Below are positions 46,673 to 57,740 of a stretch of 64,000 bases of DNA, in pieces. Both the position numbers and the translations under genes were made by a program. Location: contig JAKCPI010026209.1 in NCBI GenBank assembly GCA_023213315.1, forward strand, positions 1 through 64,000, given 5' to 3'. Origin of the DNA: Euborellia annulipes. Taxonomy: Eukaryota; Arthropoda; Insecta; Dermaptera; Anisolabididae. Position 1 is the first letter of the stretch, and every line of letters begins with the position of its first letter. The notes under the pieces are model-generated. The model saw only the letters and a program-made list of their open reading frames with translations, was not told the DNA's origin and ran no database searches.

Positions 46673-48093
46673 CATGGGCGTAACTAGGAGGGTCCCGGCC
46701 TCCCCCCCCCAGAAGGCTCGTGCCCCCCCCAGAAGGCTCGTGCCCCCCCCCCCCAGAAAGCTCTTTGCCCCAAGAAAAATTGAGAAAATATGGGGCTTTC
46801 CAGGCCCGAGACATTCTTTCCACGTCAAATCGATACACTTTTTAACCTCACCATCTCAGATTTGTTTGAAATTTGGGTCATAGGTAGAGTCAATAGAGAC
46901 TAAGAAAAAGCCCCAATTTCAACTTGATATCTCAACTCGTTTAAGAAATATGGCGGGTTAAATTTGTCGAAAATGGCAAAAAATCGACCTAACCACATCT
47001 ATTTAAATTGCTCTGAAATCTCTTAGAGATGAGATAGAGAGATGAATGAGGTGTCATTTTACAACTTTTTAGACACCCTTTCCAATGATATACAACACAC
47101 CTGGGTGGTAATTTCAATTTCAAAAATTTAAATTAATTTTTCTCAAAAAGTACCACTGCGAAAATTTTGAAAAAATTCTAAAATGGTCCTTGCTTAAAGG
47201 TTAAAAGATAATATAAGCCTCAACGAGGGATCATGATGGGATCATAGAAAAATTAATTGAAACAACCCTTGCGTTAGTTTTTTGTCATAACTGGGAAACA
47301 TTATACAGGCTAACAGTGATTTTGGTACCGGGACTAGTTTGAGCTATTCTCGTCGCTATATGCGTCGTCCTTTTTCCAAAAATGCCGTCAGTTTTGCTCG
47401 AATATCTCTAGTTTTAGAGATATAGAGAGTATAACGTTTTAATTGAAATTCTGCTCTAAAGCGGCTCTTATTTTGAGTTTTCTAGATTTTTTTATGGTGT
47501 TTTCTCTTAAAGATATACAGGTAGTTAAGATACATAGAAAATCTAGAGATTCTGCCCAATCAGAAGTGATTTAGTAGTGCAAAACACGGCTAAAAGTTGA
47601 AAAAATCCAATTTTTCAAAATTTTCGAAGGGGTACTTTTTGAAAAAAATTAATTTAAATTTTTGATTTTGAAATTAATTTTTTTTTATTATTACCACCCA
47701 GGTGTGTTGTTTATCATTGGAAAGGGTGTCTAAAAAGCTGTAAAATGACACCTCATTCTTCTCTCTATCTCTCATTTCTAAGAGATTTTAGAGCAATTTA
47801 AATAGATGTGGTTAGGTCGTTTTTTTGCCATTTTTGACAACTTTAACACGCCATATTTCTTAAACGAGTTGAGATATCAAGTTGAAATTGGGGCTTTTTA
47901 TTAGTCTCTATTGATTCTTCCTATGACCCAAATTTCATACAAATCTGAGATGGTGAGGTTAAAAAGTGTATCGATTTGACGTGGAATGAATGACTCGCCC
48001 ACCGAGGTTATCTGGTCTCATTTCCCCCCCCCCCAGCGAGGATGGCTGGTCCCATGGTCCCCCCCCCAGCCAGATTCTCTAGTTACGCCCATG
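46673..48093. mobile_element. 1.42-kb hAT-type element with 0.5-kb arms
   Basis: Perfect 15-bp inverted ends CATGGGCGTAACTAG / CTAGTTACGCCCATG, flanked by identical TATACAAA (46665-46672, 48094-48101). Long inverted arms (about 46800-47170 against 47600-47990) sit inside, with C-run tracts next to the ends. No ORF; non-autonomous. Confidence 0.9.
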
Positions 48094-48101
48094 TATACAA
48101 A

Positions 48102-49105
48102 TAAGTAAAAATCTGTCTGATCATACATGTATTAATACATATAATTTTAATGCTTGAAAACCACAAATGGAAGAAAAGGGAGTGGCAAATTTTTGATCAT
48201 TACTTTTTCCTTTATATTAATAAAATTTAATATGTTGGATCTATGAAATAAAAATTTTATTAATATTTCTATTAGTATTATTTTTGAAATGCACACCTGG
48301 GACGTTTTTTGTTTAATATATCTAAGGAAATACCACGATAATGACTACGTATTTTATTAGAAATAAAATTTATCTTTTATTCTACTTTTATCCCATTAGA
48401 CAGACATCATCACTAGTCTGGATTTTATTTTATTACGTTTAAAATTATAAATCTTATTAATATTCCATACCTGACATTCAAATGAATCATTATCTCTGAC
48501 AAATATTTTTCTAATGAGGGGGGATGCGTCATCTTGAGGCCAAAAATACAAAGACTACTCATATATAAGTGAAGATATATTAAAAATTGAAGAGATATCT
48601 TGAGTGAAAAGGATAAATAATAATCTCAAGAATAAGAGAAAAAATAATTATCTGTACTATATATAATTTTTTTTCTTATATGAGAAAATGATCAGGAAGA
48701 ACAAGTGATTCGAATTTCGACTTGTATGAAAACAAAGACACGCGGGCAGTCAGTAAAAAAAAGGTATAAAAATTGGATCAATACATCGAATCAAGGGATG
48801 CTGAAGAGAGTGGTAAAGTGAAGAACCAAACTATAACTCCTTAGACCCTTAGGGATATTCAAATATTCGGCTTTATGATGGACTTAAAAATACACAGAAA
48901 CTGAGATAATAGAGATTTTAATAATTTTCTCCAGAATTGTCAAAGAAATATTGATACATTCTTGAAACGTTAATGACCTAGAGAAACATCAATAATTCAG
49001 CGCTTATACAATCATAGGCTTTTATTCATAATTAAAAATATTAGATTAGAAAACGAATTTCTTGCCTTGGTTTCCAAAAATAAAAGAAAATTGAAATAAA
49101 AAAAA
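48102..49105. other. No feature seen
   Basis: AT-rich sequence without repeats or exons that I can support. Confidence 0.4.
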
Positions 49106-49649
49106 ATCTGGTGGGACTGGTCCCACTGAAAAAACTTTCTCTTATCTTCGGTAATCGAAAGTCGTGTTCTGTGCTTGTCACACCAGATTTTTTGTGTCGA
49201 CATATAATTTATTTAGTTTCCGCAGATATATTAAATTTCAAATTTTTTTTTTTAACACTCACACTTTTTCTTCAATCACACTCACACTCACACACACATT
49301 CACACAGTCTTTTCGATAAATCACGGCATATAAGACTTTATACGATAACCAAATGGCTTAAATAAATCATCGGATTGTTTGGGATCCGAACCCTTGACGT
49401 TCGGTATAAAAGGTAGGCACGCTTAAATACACCAAGCCCGAGGGCAAAAAATTAAAGATGTAAAATTTATACAAGTGAGAAAAAAGTTATATTTTGTTAC
49501 CATGGCAACCATTTCTCCTATCTTTCCTAAGAATTTCAAGAGTAAAGTGTGCTTCAAACAATTTTGAGGGCAAAATGAGAATATACAGATCTAAAAAATA
49601 ATTGATTTTTGAATTTTAATCAAAATCGTTAGAGCGAATTTTAAGAAAA

Positions 49650-49683
<34 letters not shown>

Positions 49684-49970
49684 GAAAAAGTACATCAGTA
49701 AGGTACTAGTACTTTTTGGCCGTTGTGTCACATGCCAGGGTGGGTGCCTATCTTAAATATAAAATTTCAACCTCTTAGCCCTTTTCGTTCTTGAGATGAT
49801 TTGTTCACAGACACATAGACAAACACTCAGGCAGACAGAGTGCGAAAACCACTTTTTTGGATTCAGGGGTCCTCAAAACTTGTATATCCAGAAAAATCTC
49901 GACATCGAATTTTTGACATGAATCCAATACTTTTTCTCTATATATATTACATATATAAGTAAGAGAAAGT
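49106..49970 (-). mobile_element. Helentron-like element with SINE insertion
   Basis: ATCTGGTGGGACTGG at 49106 to AAGAGAAAGT at 49970. Has an A30 run at about 49653-49680 where other copies have AAATCGAAAAAAACTG. Confidence 0.8.
49240..49447 (-). repeat. SINE family A in the Helentron copy
   Basis: T run at the left (poly-A), ACTCACACACACATTCACAC, body, and a decayed tRNA-like head ending GCCCGAGGGC. Inserted in the same segment of the Helentron as the 3539 copy. Confidence 0.7.
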
Positions 49971-50334
49971 AAAAATTATTTTATGAAGTTTTTTGAACTC
50001 GACTTGAATTGTCCTGTGAAATTGTACAAATTTCAAAATTTGATCACACAGCCTAATTCATTTCCCTAGTATTCAAATTAAGACTATTTCAAAAAAAGGC
50101 CAAATTGGCCAATTATTTCGAAAGTTACCGTGAATCAAAGGTATTATTTCACAAACACAACACATACAATCAGAGAGTCTAAGTGCTGGAAAAAACAAAC
50201 AAACTAACTATTCTTTGCGCTTTGGATGCAGAACAAACAGAGTACGTTCGGATTTATCTAAGATCTCCGACTCCATTATCATAGTTACTACCAATTCTTA
50301 AAGAATATGGAAATAATTAACCAAGTTACAAAAA

Positions 50335-50993
50335 ATCTGGTGTGACTGGCGCACAGCACACAACTTTCTCTTACCTTCGGTAATCGAAAGTTGTGTACTG
50401 TGCTGTCACACCAGATTTTTCGTGTCGAAATATATTTAGTTCCCGGCAGTAGGGAATATTTGAATTCAGATGTAAAATTTATAAGTATGGGAAAATATTT
50501 ATATTTTGTAACCATGGCAACCATTTCTCCTATCCTTCCCTATGAAATACAAGAGTAAAGTGGTCTTCAGAAGATTTCAATCGCAAAATGAGAATATACA
50601 TTTTAAAGAGCATCTAAAAAATAATTGATTTTTGAATTTAAAAAAAAATCGTTGGAGCAAATTTTGAGAAAATCGTAAAAAACTGAAAAAGTACATCAGT
50701 AAAGTACTAGTACTCTTTGGCCGATTTTGATTAAAAGCTTATTTTTCCGGTCCCGGGGGGTGTTTAACTTAAATATAAAATTTCAACCTCATAGCTCAAT
50801 TCCTTCATGCTTAAAATTGAACACACACACACCCACCCACCCACAGACAGACCATGTCGCGAAAACCACTTTTTTGGATTCAGGGGACCTCAAAACGTGA
50901 AGATCCATCAAAATCTCGACATCGAATTTTTGACATGAATCCAATACTTTCTCTCTATATATATATTACATATATACATAGGTAAGAGAAAGT
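50335..50993 (-). mobile_element. Helentron-like element, near full length
   Basis: Complete 3' hairpin (50335-50415) and 5' hairpin ending GGTAAGAGAAAGT. Microsatellite CA then CCCA units. A runs on both flanks. Good reference copy. Confidence 0.88.
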
Positions 50994-51226
50994 AAAAATA
51001 AAAAAGATTTGTATTTTGATAATTATTATTATGTTGATAACTAATTATTATTATTAATAATAATAGATAATATATTTTAAAAGTCTATATTGCTTCAGAC
51101 GACAAAACAAAATAAGCAGAGTATTATTTTTTTAAAGCCGAGGTATAGGTTTCGCCTCTTCGCTTTTCCAAGAGATATCCCGATTTATCTAACTATTCGA
51201 AACCGAACTAATCGAATAACTAACTA

Positions 51227-51414
51227 ATCAGGATTCGAAGGACATTGCAGCCAGGAAATTAGAAAAAAAATTTTATTTAATTTTTTAATCGCCGACATTT
51301 CGATTAGCAATCAGTACCTTCATCATTGGGGACCGAAACGTCGACGAATAAAAAATTATTATAAATAAAAATTTTATTTAATTTCCTGGCTGCAATGTCC
51401 TTCGAATCCTAATT
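51227..51414. repeat. Foldback, same family as 44471-44686
   Basis: Arms GGATTCGAAGGACATTGCAG and complement, then AAATTTTATTTAA. The centre has TTTCGATTAGC...TTCATCA on one side and ACCGAAACGTCGACG on the other. Confidence 0.85.
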
Positions 51415-51720
51415 GAATCTCCACATCCATAAAAAATTTTAAGTTATCTAACTAATATAAATTAAAGTTTGAGATAATTAGTTTCAAATGAAATTTTTTT
51501 CTTGTTATTTTTAGTTTTTTGAATATATGTGATGAAATTTGCTAAGGGAAAATAAAAAAATAAAATTTAGCTGTCGACATTTCTGCGTTTTTATTTTCCC
51601 TTGGCTGACTCTATTCCATATATTCAATAATCACAACCAATTTAGTTTTAAAGAAAAAAAATTTTATTCAGAAAATTTCAAAAAAAAAATTCATTCGCTG
51701 AAATAAATATTCATCGGTAG

Positions 51721-51977
51721 CAAGGGCGGATCCAGAGGTGTTTCTCGGGGGGGGGGGGAGTAATCTGGTGTGACTGGTCGCACAACACACAATTTTTTCT
51801 TAATTTCGGTAATTTAAAGGCGCATTCTGTACTTGTTTGCCAGAAAATAAATACAAATCAAATTTTTAAGTATTAATTTTTAAAATTTTACATTGAAAAT
51901 GAATTTTCTTTAGAAAAAAAGTATTTTTTTCAAATCTCGGGGAGGGGGAGTAATTACCCCCTTTGTATCCGCCCTTG
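51721..51977. mobile_element. hAT MITE (CAAGGGCGGAT termini)
   Basis: 257 bp, ends CAAGGGCGGATCCAGAGG / CCCTTTGTATCCGCCCTTG-type, perfect 8-bp duplication ATCGGTAG (51713-51720, 51978-51985). Contains ATCTGGTGTGACTGGTCGCA from the Helentron 3' hairpin. Confidence 0.9.
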
Positions 51978-52022
51978 ATCGGTAGCAAATCCAATTGAAA
52001 TAAATTTTTGTCTCCCATGGAC

Positions 52023-52278
52023 CAAGGGCGGATACAAGAGGGGGGGGGTAAAGGAAGTAATTATCCCCCCCCCCCCGAGATTTGAAAAAAAATAAAAATA
52101 TTTTTAATGTAAAATTTTAAAAATTAATACTTAAAAATTTTATTTATATTTATATTCTGGCAAACAAGTGCAGAATGCACCTTTAAATTACCGAAATTAA
52201 GAAAAAATTGTGTGATGTGCGACCAGTCACACCAGAATACCCCCCCCTCTTCGAGAAACGCCTCTGGATCCGCCCTTG
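52023..52278. mobile_element. hAT MITE, inverted sister copy
   Basis: 256 bp, opposite orientation to its neighbour 45 bp away. Flanks CCATGGAC / CCTCGGAC match in 6 of 8 bases. Same captured Helentron segment (GCGACCAGTCACACCAGA). Confidence 0.82.
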
Positions 52279-52463
52279 CCTCGGACCTTGGTATAGTGTT
52301 AGCTTGCTGGCCATTTCTACCAAGGATCGTAGGTTCGCATCCCGTCGTCCCATGCGAAAAAAATTTATTTAAATTGTATAGACTACCAATTAAATAAAAA
52401 GAACGGGATCTAAATGGCCTTTGATGCCGAAAAAGAACTTAAATGAAATAAAAAAAAAAAAAC
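52279..52463 (+). repeat. SINE family B, tRNA-derived
   Basis: A-box-like TGGTATAGTGTTAGC, B-box AGGTTCGCATCCCG, AT-rich body, then AAATGGCCTTTGATGCCG in a short stem and an A12 tail. The head is different from family A. Confidence 0.65.
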
Positions 52464-52560
52464 TTTTTCTCATGAGATGGAATGCGAATCCTTGATCCCT
52501 AGCAGAAGAGGCAGAAACTCTACCACTGAGCTATGGCCCAAGGGCAAATTGTCTTTTCGG
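52464..52560 (-). repeat. tRNA-like SINE head, minus strand
   Basis: Minus strand: GGCCATAGCTCAGTGGTAGAG (a near-perfect A-box region) and GGATTCGCATTCC (B-box). The arms do not pair as a working tRNA. Confidence 0.6.
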
Positions 52561-53099
52561 TTACAGAGGGTTTACATAAATATAATAATGAGAAAAATGT
52601 ACCAATGTACTACACTATCTTTTCTATGAGATGTTAAAAATCTCAAGGTGATGAGATGTAGCCATTCCTAAATAAAAATAATACAGTCAATTTAATCAAA
52701 ATTGTTTCAATCCTAGAAAAATATTTCATTTTCTCGAAAATACAATATCTAAACGTCAAAGCAATCCAATCAATCAACGACAGTGATTTTACCTCAAAGG
52801 CATTTATAATTTCCTTAGCCAATCTTGTATCACAAAAGAAGTAAAAGCAAGAGAAACCGATTTTCTTTAAGTGGGTAGATACATTTTACACGCAAGATAT
52901 TCACCGATAGAAAAAAAATAAAAATAAATGGAAACTTCCTCTTCTGAATATTTTCAACCTTTCAACAAAAATATAGGAAAATTCCCACCACTTTTTGAAA
53001 GAGAATCTTAGATCCATTTTTTTGATATCAGTATCTGATATCAGGTTTTTCGAAGACATGACATTCAAATATTATGATTATTCTTCTTCTCCTTTATTC
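52561..53099. other. No feature seen
   Basis: AT-rich; nothing recognised. Confidence 0.4.
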
Positions 53100-53514
53100 C
53101 TCTAGGAATGGTGTCATTAGGGGCATGTTCGGGGGGGGAACTTGAGCCTCCCTTCCCCCACCGGTTCTCAGGCAAACCGACCCAACCGGTGATCAGGAGT
53201 GGGGGGATCTCACCGACCGAACCCACATTTCATTGCATTGCTTGCTGGGCCTCTCGACCAGACACTCACTCTCCGACGTCTCTTTTAAGTACTCCAATCC
53301 GCGTTTCCAATGTGAAGTGAGCGGTTTTCAAACAACAAAATATAACACCCTCTTTAATCGAGTGCTCTATTTTTTGTGTTGTGAATTAGTCGTGTGTTTT
53401 CAAAAGTGTACCATTTATTTTTTTCTTCCTTTTAATCAAAGTGTCAAAAAAAAAGTGCAATGTCCTTTTCCTCATGAACCACTTGTTGGATTGGAGTAAT
53501 TAACAATTTTAAGG
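53100..53514 (+). promoter_or_regulatory. Possible promoter and non-coding first exon
   Basis: A GC-richer island (53105-53300) with ACCGG direct repeats is followed by sequence of 5'-UTR character and a good donor, TTTAAG/GTAGGAA at 53514. No ATG frame fits a known protein. If real, it would feed a gene to the right of this window or an exon I have missed. Confidence 0.25.
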
Positions 53515-54153
53515 TAGGAATTAATTTTTTTCTTATAATTAAAGTGAGCATAAAAGTCAGTTTAATATTAAAAAAATAAATAAATATAATTGCTTCAAAA
53601 AAAAAAAATATATATATATAAATAAAACATCTCTACCTTTTTAAACATACTTAAAATAAGAAAATTAATTATTCCCATAAGCCTATGTATATAAAAAGAT
53701 TAGAATTTTTGCATTTCTATCGACAATATAATCAATAGATAAAAAATATCAATAATATCCGATTTTAAAGAATGAAATAACTTGTAACAAATTTGATTCT
53801 ACAATCAAAATTGTTTAAATTAATGCTATTAGTTTCTCAATCAATACAATTATTATTAATACTTACAAGTTTATAATCAAAGAATTTTTATGTTACTATG
53901 ATTTTGAAAACGAATACTTTTTAGGTTTATTATTACATTTTCTAATTAAGTAGGTTCTTTTAATCATTTTCCGTTCGTTTGAATGACTTTAGAATGGAGG
54001 AAAAGATTTCGTGATATAAAAATTTAGTTTCTTGAATGGAAACTATTAAACATATTTGAAGTATGAAAAAGTATTATTAGTAATGTGAAATCTTAAATTA
54101 CAAATGGGACAGCCTTCCATAAATAATTTATTTATGAAAACTAAGAAAAAATG
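53515..54153. other. No feature seen
   Basis: AT-rich, low complexity. Confidence 0.4.
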
Positions 54154-54281
54154 CAGTAGAACCTCGCTTAACGAGCAGCACCTCTCATAACTAGTAATTC
54201 GCGTAACAAATTGTTTCGTATAACGAGTGTTTCACTTTACGAGTTTGAAACGAATTATGCTCGTTAAGCGAGATTTCACTG
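54154..54281. mobile_element. Pogo/Tigger-like MITE
   Basis: 128 bp; CAGTAGAACCTCGCTTAACG at the left, CGTTAAGCGAGATTTCACTG at the right. The CAGT start and AACCTCG resemble Tigger ends. TA follows the right end; the left duplication reads TG, probably mutated. Confidence 0.7.
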
Positions 54282-54439
54282 TATATTATTATTTTATATT
54301 TATAATAACAATCATTATCAGTTAGTCAATACAAAAACATGAAAAATTCGTTTTTTTTTCGATTGGAAGATTATAATTTAGGATTTTGTTTAATAATTTC
54401 ATTAGAAAAATATATCTCCTTATAGATAGTGACAAATTT

Positions 54440-54617
54440 GCTAAAGCCACTGGGTGTGAGTTCGGATCCCGAGCAGTTCGATGAATATTTTTTTAAATCA
54501 TTTGGACGCCAAATGGAATAATTATATATGCCCCGACCTCATTATATATCGTAATTAAAATTTAATAAGTAGGCTATTTTGTAAAGTCTATATGCCAAAA
54601 AGACTTAAAAAAAAGTA
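54440..54617 (+). repeat. SINE fragment, family D
   Basis: B-box-like GAGTTCGGATCCC, then body, then AAGTCTATATGCCAAAAAGACTT (stem-loop) and A8. A-box missing. Confidence 0.6.
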
Positions 54618-54769
54618 TAGGCCTATAAATTTTCTCGTTTTATTTGATATATTCTACTTATCCAGAAAAATATTTGGGGAAGGGAATCTAACTCAATATA
54701 TTTTTTTTTCGGTAACGAAATGAATTCTTTGGCGTGCCAACGGAAAATATCTCGCGTACTTGTCATGCC

Positions 54770-54860
54770 AAGTAAAGAATGTAAAGTAAACCACAACTGG
54801 GGGGATGGGGTCCGGACCTCTCCCATATGATTCAGAAACCAATGAGCCAAACATCTAATT
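54770..54860 (-). repeat. Possible tRNA-like SINE head
   Basis: Minus strand TTTGGCTCATTGGTTTCTGA and, 30 bases on, GAGGTCCGGACCCCA. The spacing suits A and B boxes. Weak. Confidence 0.4.
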
Positions 54861-54882
54861 TTAATTAATTCAATAAATTTTT

Positions 54883-55590
54883 ACTTTCTCTTACCCTATA
54901 TAAGTATATATAGAAATATATAGAGAGAGAAAGTATTGCAATCATGTAAAAAATTCGATGTCGAAATATATTTTAGCATGAAGGAATTGAGGATTTAAAT
55001 TATATATTTAAGTTAGGTACACTCCCGGACACTCAAAATAAGCTTTTAAACTAAATCGGCCAGAAAGTACTACTTTACTGTAATACTTTACTGATGTACT
55101 TTCTTAATTTTTTTCGATTTTCTAAAAGTTCGCTCCACCAAAATTGTTTATTTAAAATTCAAAAATCATTTTTTTTTTTTTTTTAGATGCTCTTTAAAAT
55201 GTATATTCTTATTTTGACCTTGAAGTACACACTTTACTCTTGTACTTCATAGGAAAGATTTGATTTTTCAAATTCATTTTCCGGCTCTTCCATAGAGGAA
55301 TGTTAAATCCCTATGGAAATGTGCATGTTAATTTCAATTCAAAAGGGGGTCCCATTTGGACATTTTTACAAATTTTAAAAAAATTTTCCAATTCTTATGA
55401 AATTTTGTATTTATTTAGGATTCTCTATTGTGTATAAAATGTCCAAATATGAGATTAAAATTTTGAAAAATAACCATAGTTTATTTCAAGAAATCAACAT
55501 TTAAAATGCAAGTTTGAAACTAAGGTGCTATCGGAAACTAAATATATCTTGACACAAAAAATCTGGTGTGACCAGCACGGTGCACAACTT
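54883..55590 (+). mobile_element. Helentron-like element, altered
   Basis: ACTTTCTCTTACC at 54883. Lacks the microsatellite. Foreign sequence replaces the block from about 55265 to 55525. Ends within the 3' hairpin (GTGACCAGCACGGTGCAC). Confidence 0.65.
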
Positions 55591-55827
55591 TTACTAAATT
55601 TGGTTTTTGGACTCCGCCTCTTGATAAGAAAACCGATTTTTTACGATTTTTTAATTTATTAACAAAAAATTAAATTTTTAACGGGAAATTTTCATCCTAT
55701 TCTAAGTGCACATTATTTATTTCTCTTATTTATTATTAGTCCCAACTATCTTGAAAACTTTGAATTTTATATAAAACATTTAAAACAATCCTTTCAGTTA
55801 TTTGCAAATTAATTAATGATAACGGAG

Positions 55828-55925
55828 TAAAGCAACAGTCACCAAGTGAGATGCAGTCAAGCAATCTCGGGTTGGTGGCACCGAGAAACCAGCTTGTGGA
55901 ACGACATTAAACACTGATAATGCAA
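55828..55925 (+). repeat. 5S-like SINE head, second copy
   Basis: AATCTCGGGTTGGTGGCACC, GAGAAACCAGC and TGTGGAAC parallel the copy at 41262. The box A part (CAGTCAAGCAA) is eroded and the 3' motif is absent. Confidence 0.4.
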
Positions 55926-55984
55926 AATTTCAAAACGAATAAATAACAGACTAATAATAAATAAGAAAAAAAATTACCACCGAT

Positions 55985-56090
55985 ATTCACACAGAGACAC
56001 ACAGACTTCATTACAAAAACGAATTAAATGGATTCTAGGGACCTCAAAACGCATTTTGGCAGCTTCACTTCAATTTCGATTTTTTTTTTT
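55985..56090 (-). repeat. Helentron-like fragment
   Basis: CACAGAGACACACAGAC, then GGATTCTAGGGACCTCAAAACG. Confidence 0.5.
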
Positions 56091-56737
56091 ACGATTATAC
56101 CCTACATTGACTTTTAATATTGCTAATAATCAACCTACGGTTGGTTGGTGAGCTAAGTTAAAATTAATCAATTAGATGGAAATTTCTTTAAATAGAGAAA
56201 AATTTCTTGAAGATTTTTATGATAAATAATCGCGTAATTATTATTTAATATTGTTAATAATTAATGTAACGTTAAAAATTTAAATAAACTAATTTGGATG
56301 TCTATTATTTTATTATCTTATATATAATGATGAAAGGCTTCTGATTTTCTTTTTATTACTTACATAACCAATTCACATAAAATGTGAATTTACATACGAT
56401 GGGAACTTGGTTAAGTTGGATTTTATAAAAGATCCCAGGTAGAGGCATGTGTGGCTTTTATAAACAATATACAAGACATGAATAAAAAGAAAACAAACAC
56501 TTTGATACTGAATTACTAACAAATAGCATTACTACTAATATAAACGCCGTGTGTGACTGTTTGTGTATTTAAATTCCTAACGCAGTTTTCAAATAAAATC
56601 AATTATCAAGCAGAGGGAGAAAAAATAAATTTGGTTATAAAACAGAGAATATTTAAGGAAAAATGATTTTAATAATCACTATAGTCATATTTAGACAAAT
56701 TATGGATTTAATAAAAGATAGGGATAATATACATATG

Positions 56738-57420
56738 CATTGTGCACAGCACACAACTTTATTTTACCTTCGGTAATCAAAAGTTGTGTACTGTGCTTGT
56801 CACCCCAGATTTTTCGACATATATTTAGTTTCCAACAGTACGGTACATTCGAATTTCAAGATGCAAAATTTATAAGTATGGGAAAATATTTATATTTTGT
56901 TACCATTTCTCCTATTTTTTCTATGGAGTACAAGAGTAAAGTGGTCTTAAGAAGATTTCAATGACAAAATGAGAATATACATTTTAAAGAGAATCTAAAA
57001 AATAATTGATTATTGAATTTAAAAAAAAATCGTTTGAGCGAATTTTAAGAAAATCGAAAAAAAAAACTGAAAAAGTGCATCAATAAAGTACTAGTTAGTA
57101 CTCTTAGGTCGATTTTGTTCAAAAGCATAATGTCACGTTCCATGGAGGTGCCTAACTTAAATATAAAATTTCAACCTCCGAGCTCTTTCTATTCTTGAGA
57201 TATTTTGTTCACAGACACACCGTCACACAGGCAGACACACACACACACACACAAACATACACACAGAGACAGACCATATCGTGAAAAATCACTTTTTTGG
57301 ATTCAGGGGACCTCAAAACGTGTATATCCATCAAAATCTCGACATCGAATTTTTTACATAAATCCAATACTTTCGCTCTATATATATTAACATATAATAT
57401 ATATAGAGGTAAGAGAAAGT
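56738..57420 (-). mobile_element. Helentron-like element
   Basis: Starts inside the 3' hairpin (GTGCACAGCACACAAC); right end AAGAGAAAGT at 57420. Microsatellite of 12 CA units and more. Confidence 0.82.
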
Positions 57421-57628
57421 AAAAAGGTCCGATCATGGTCTGGCGAATGTGTGTAATTTAGTAAAATACATTTAGGGCTGGTTGCTTCACTTCTAATCAA
57501 CTAGCAAATTTATCCGACCGATAGCAAATCTACTATAATAAACAAGAACACACTAAATATTCAAGTTAAAAAATGAGTTTTTTCACATATAATTAGCTAT
57601 CTAATAAAAATAAAAATTTTTCAGCAAT

Positions 57629-57740
57629 TTTTACTTTCTCTTATCCTATATATGAAATATTTGTTTTGCGGACCATTTGGCGCCCCTTTGTGAGCAGCGC
57701 CCGGGGCATGATGCCCCCCCCCCTCGCTACGCCACTGTAC
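57629..57740. repeat. Helentron 5' tip and a hAT-like MITE end
   Basis: TTTACTTTCTCTTATCCTATATATG, then GC-rich sequence ending CCCCTCGCTACGCCACTG, which on the minus strand starts CAGTGGCGTAGCGAGG, a common hAT-like terminus. The partner end is not seen. Confidence 0.5.

Noticed and set aside
46604..46883. Gly/Pro-rich open frames at the left end of the 46673 element
   Set aside because: They are translations of G/C homopolymer runs in the transposon end.
52464..52560. Possible true tRNA gene on the minus strand
   Set aside because: A and B boxes are good but the acceptor and anticodon stems do not pair and there is no CCA-adjacent closing; it fits a SINE head.
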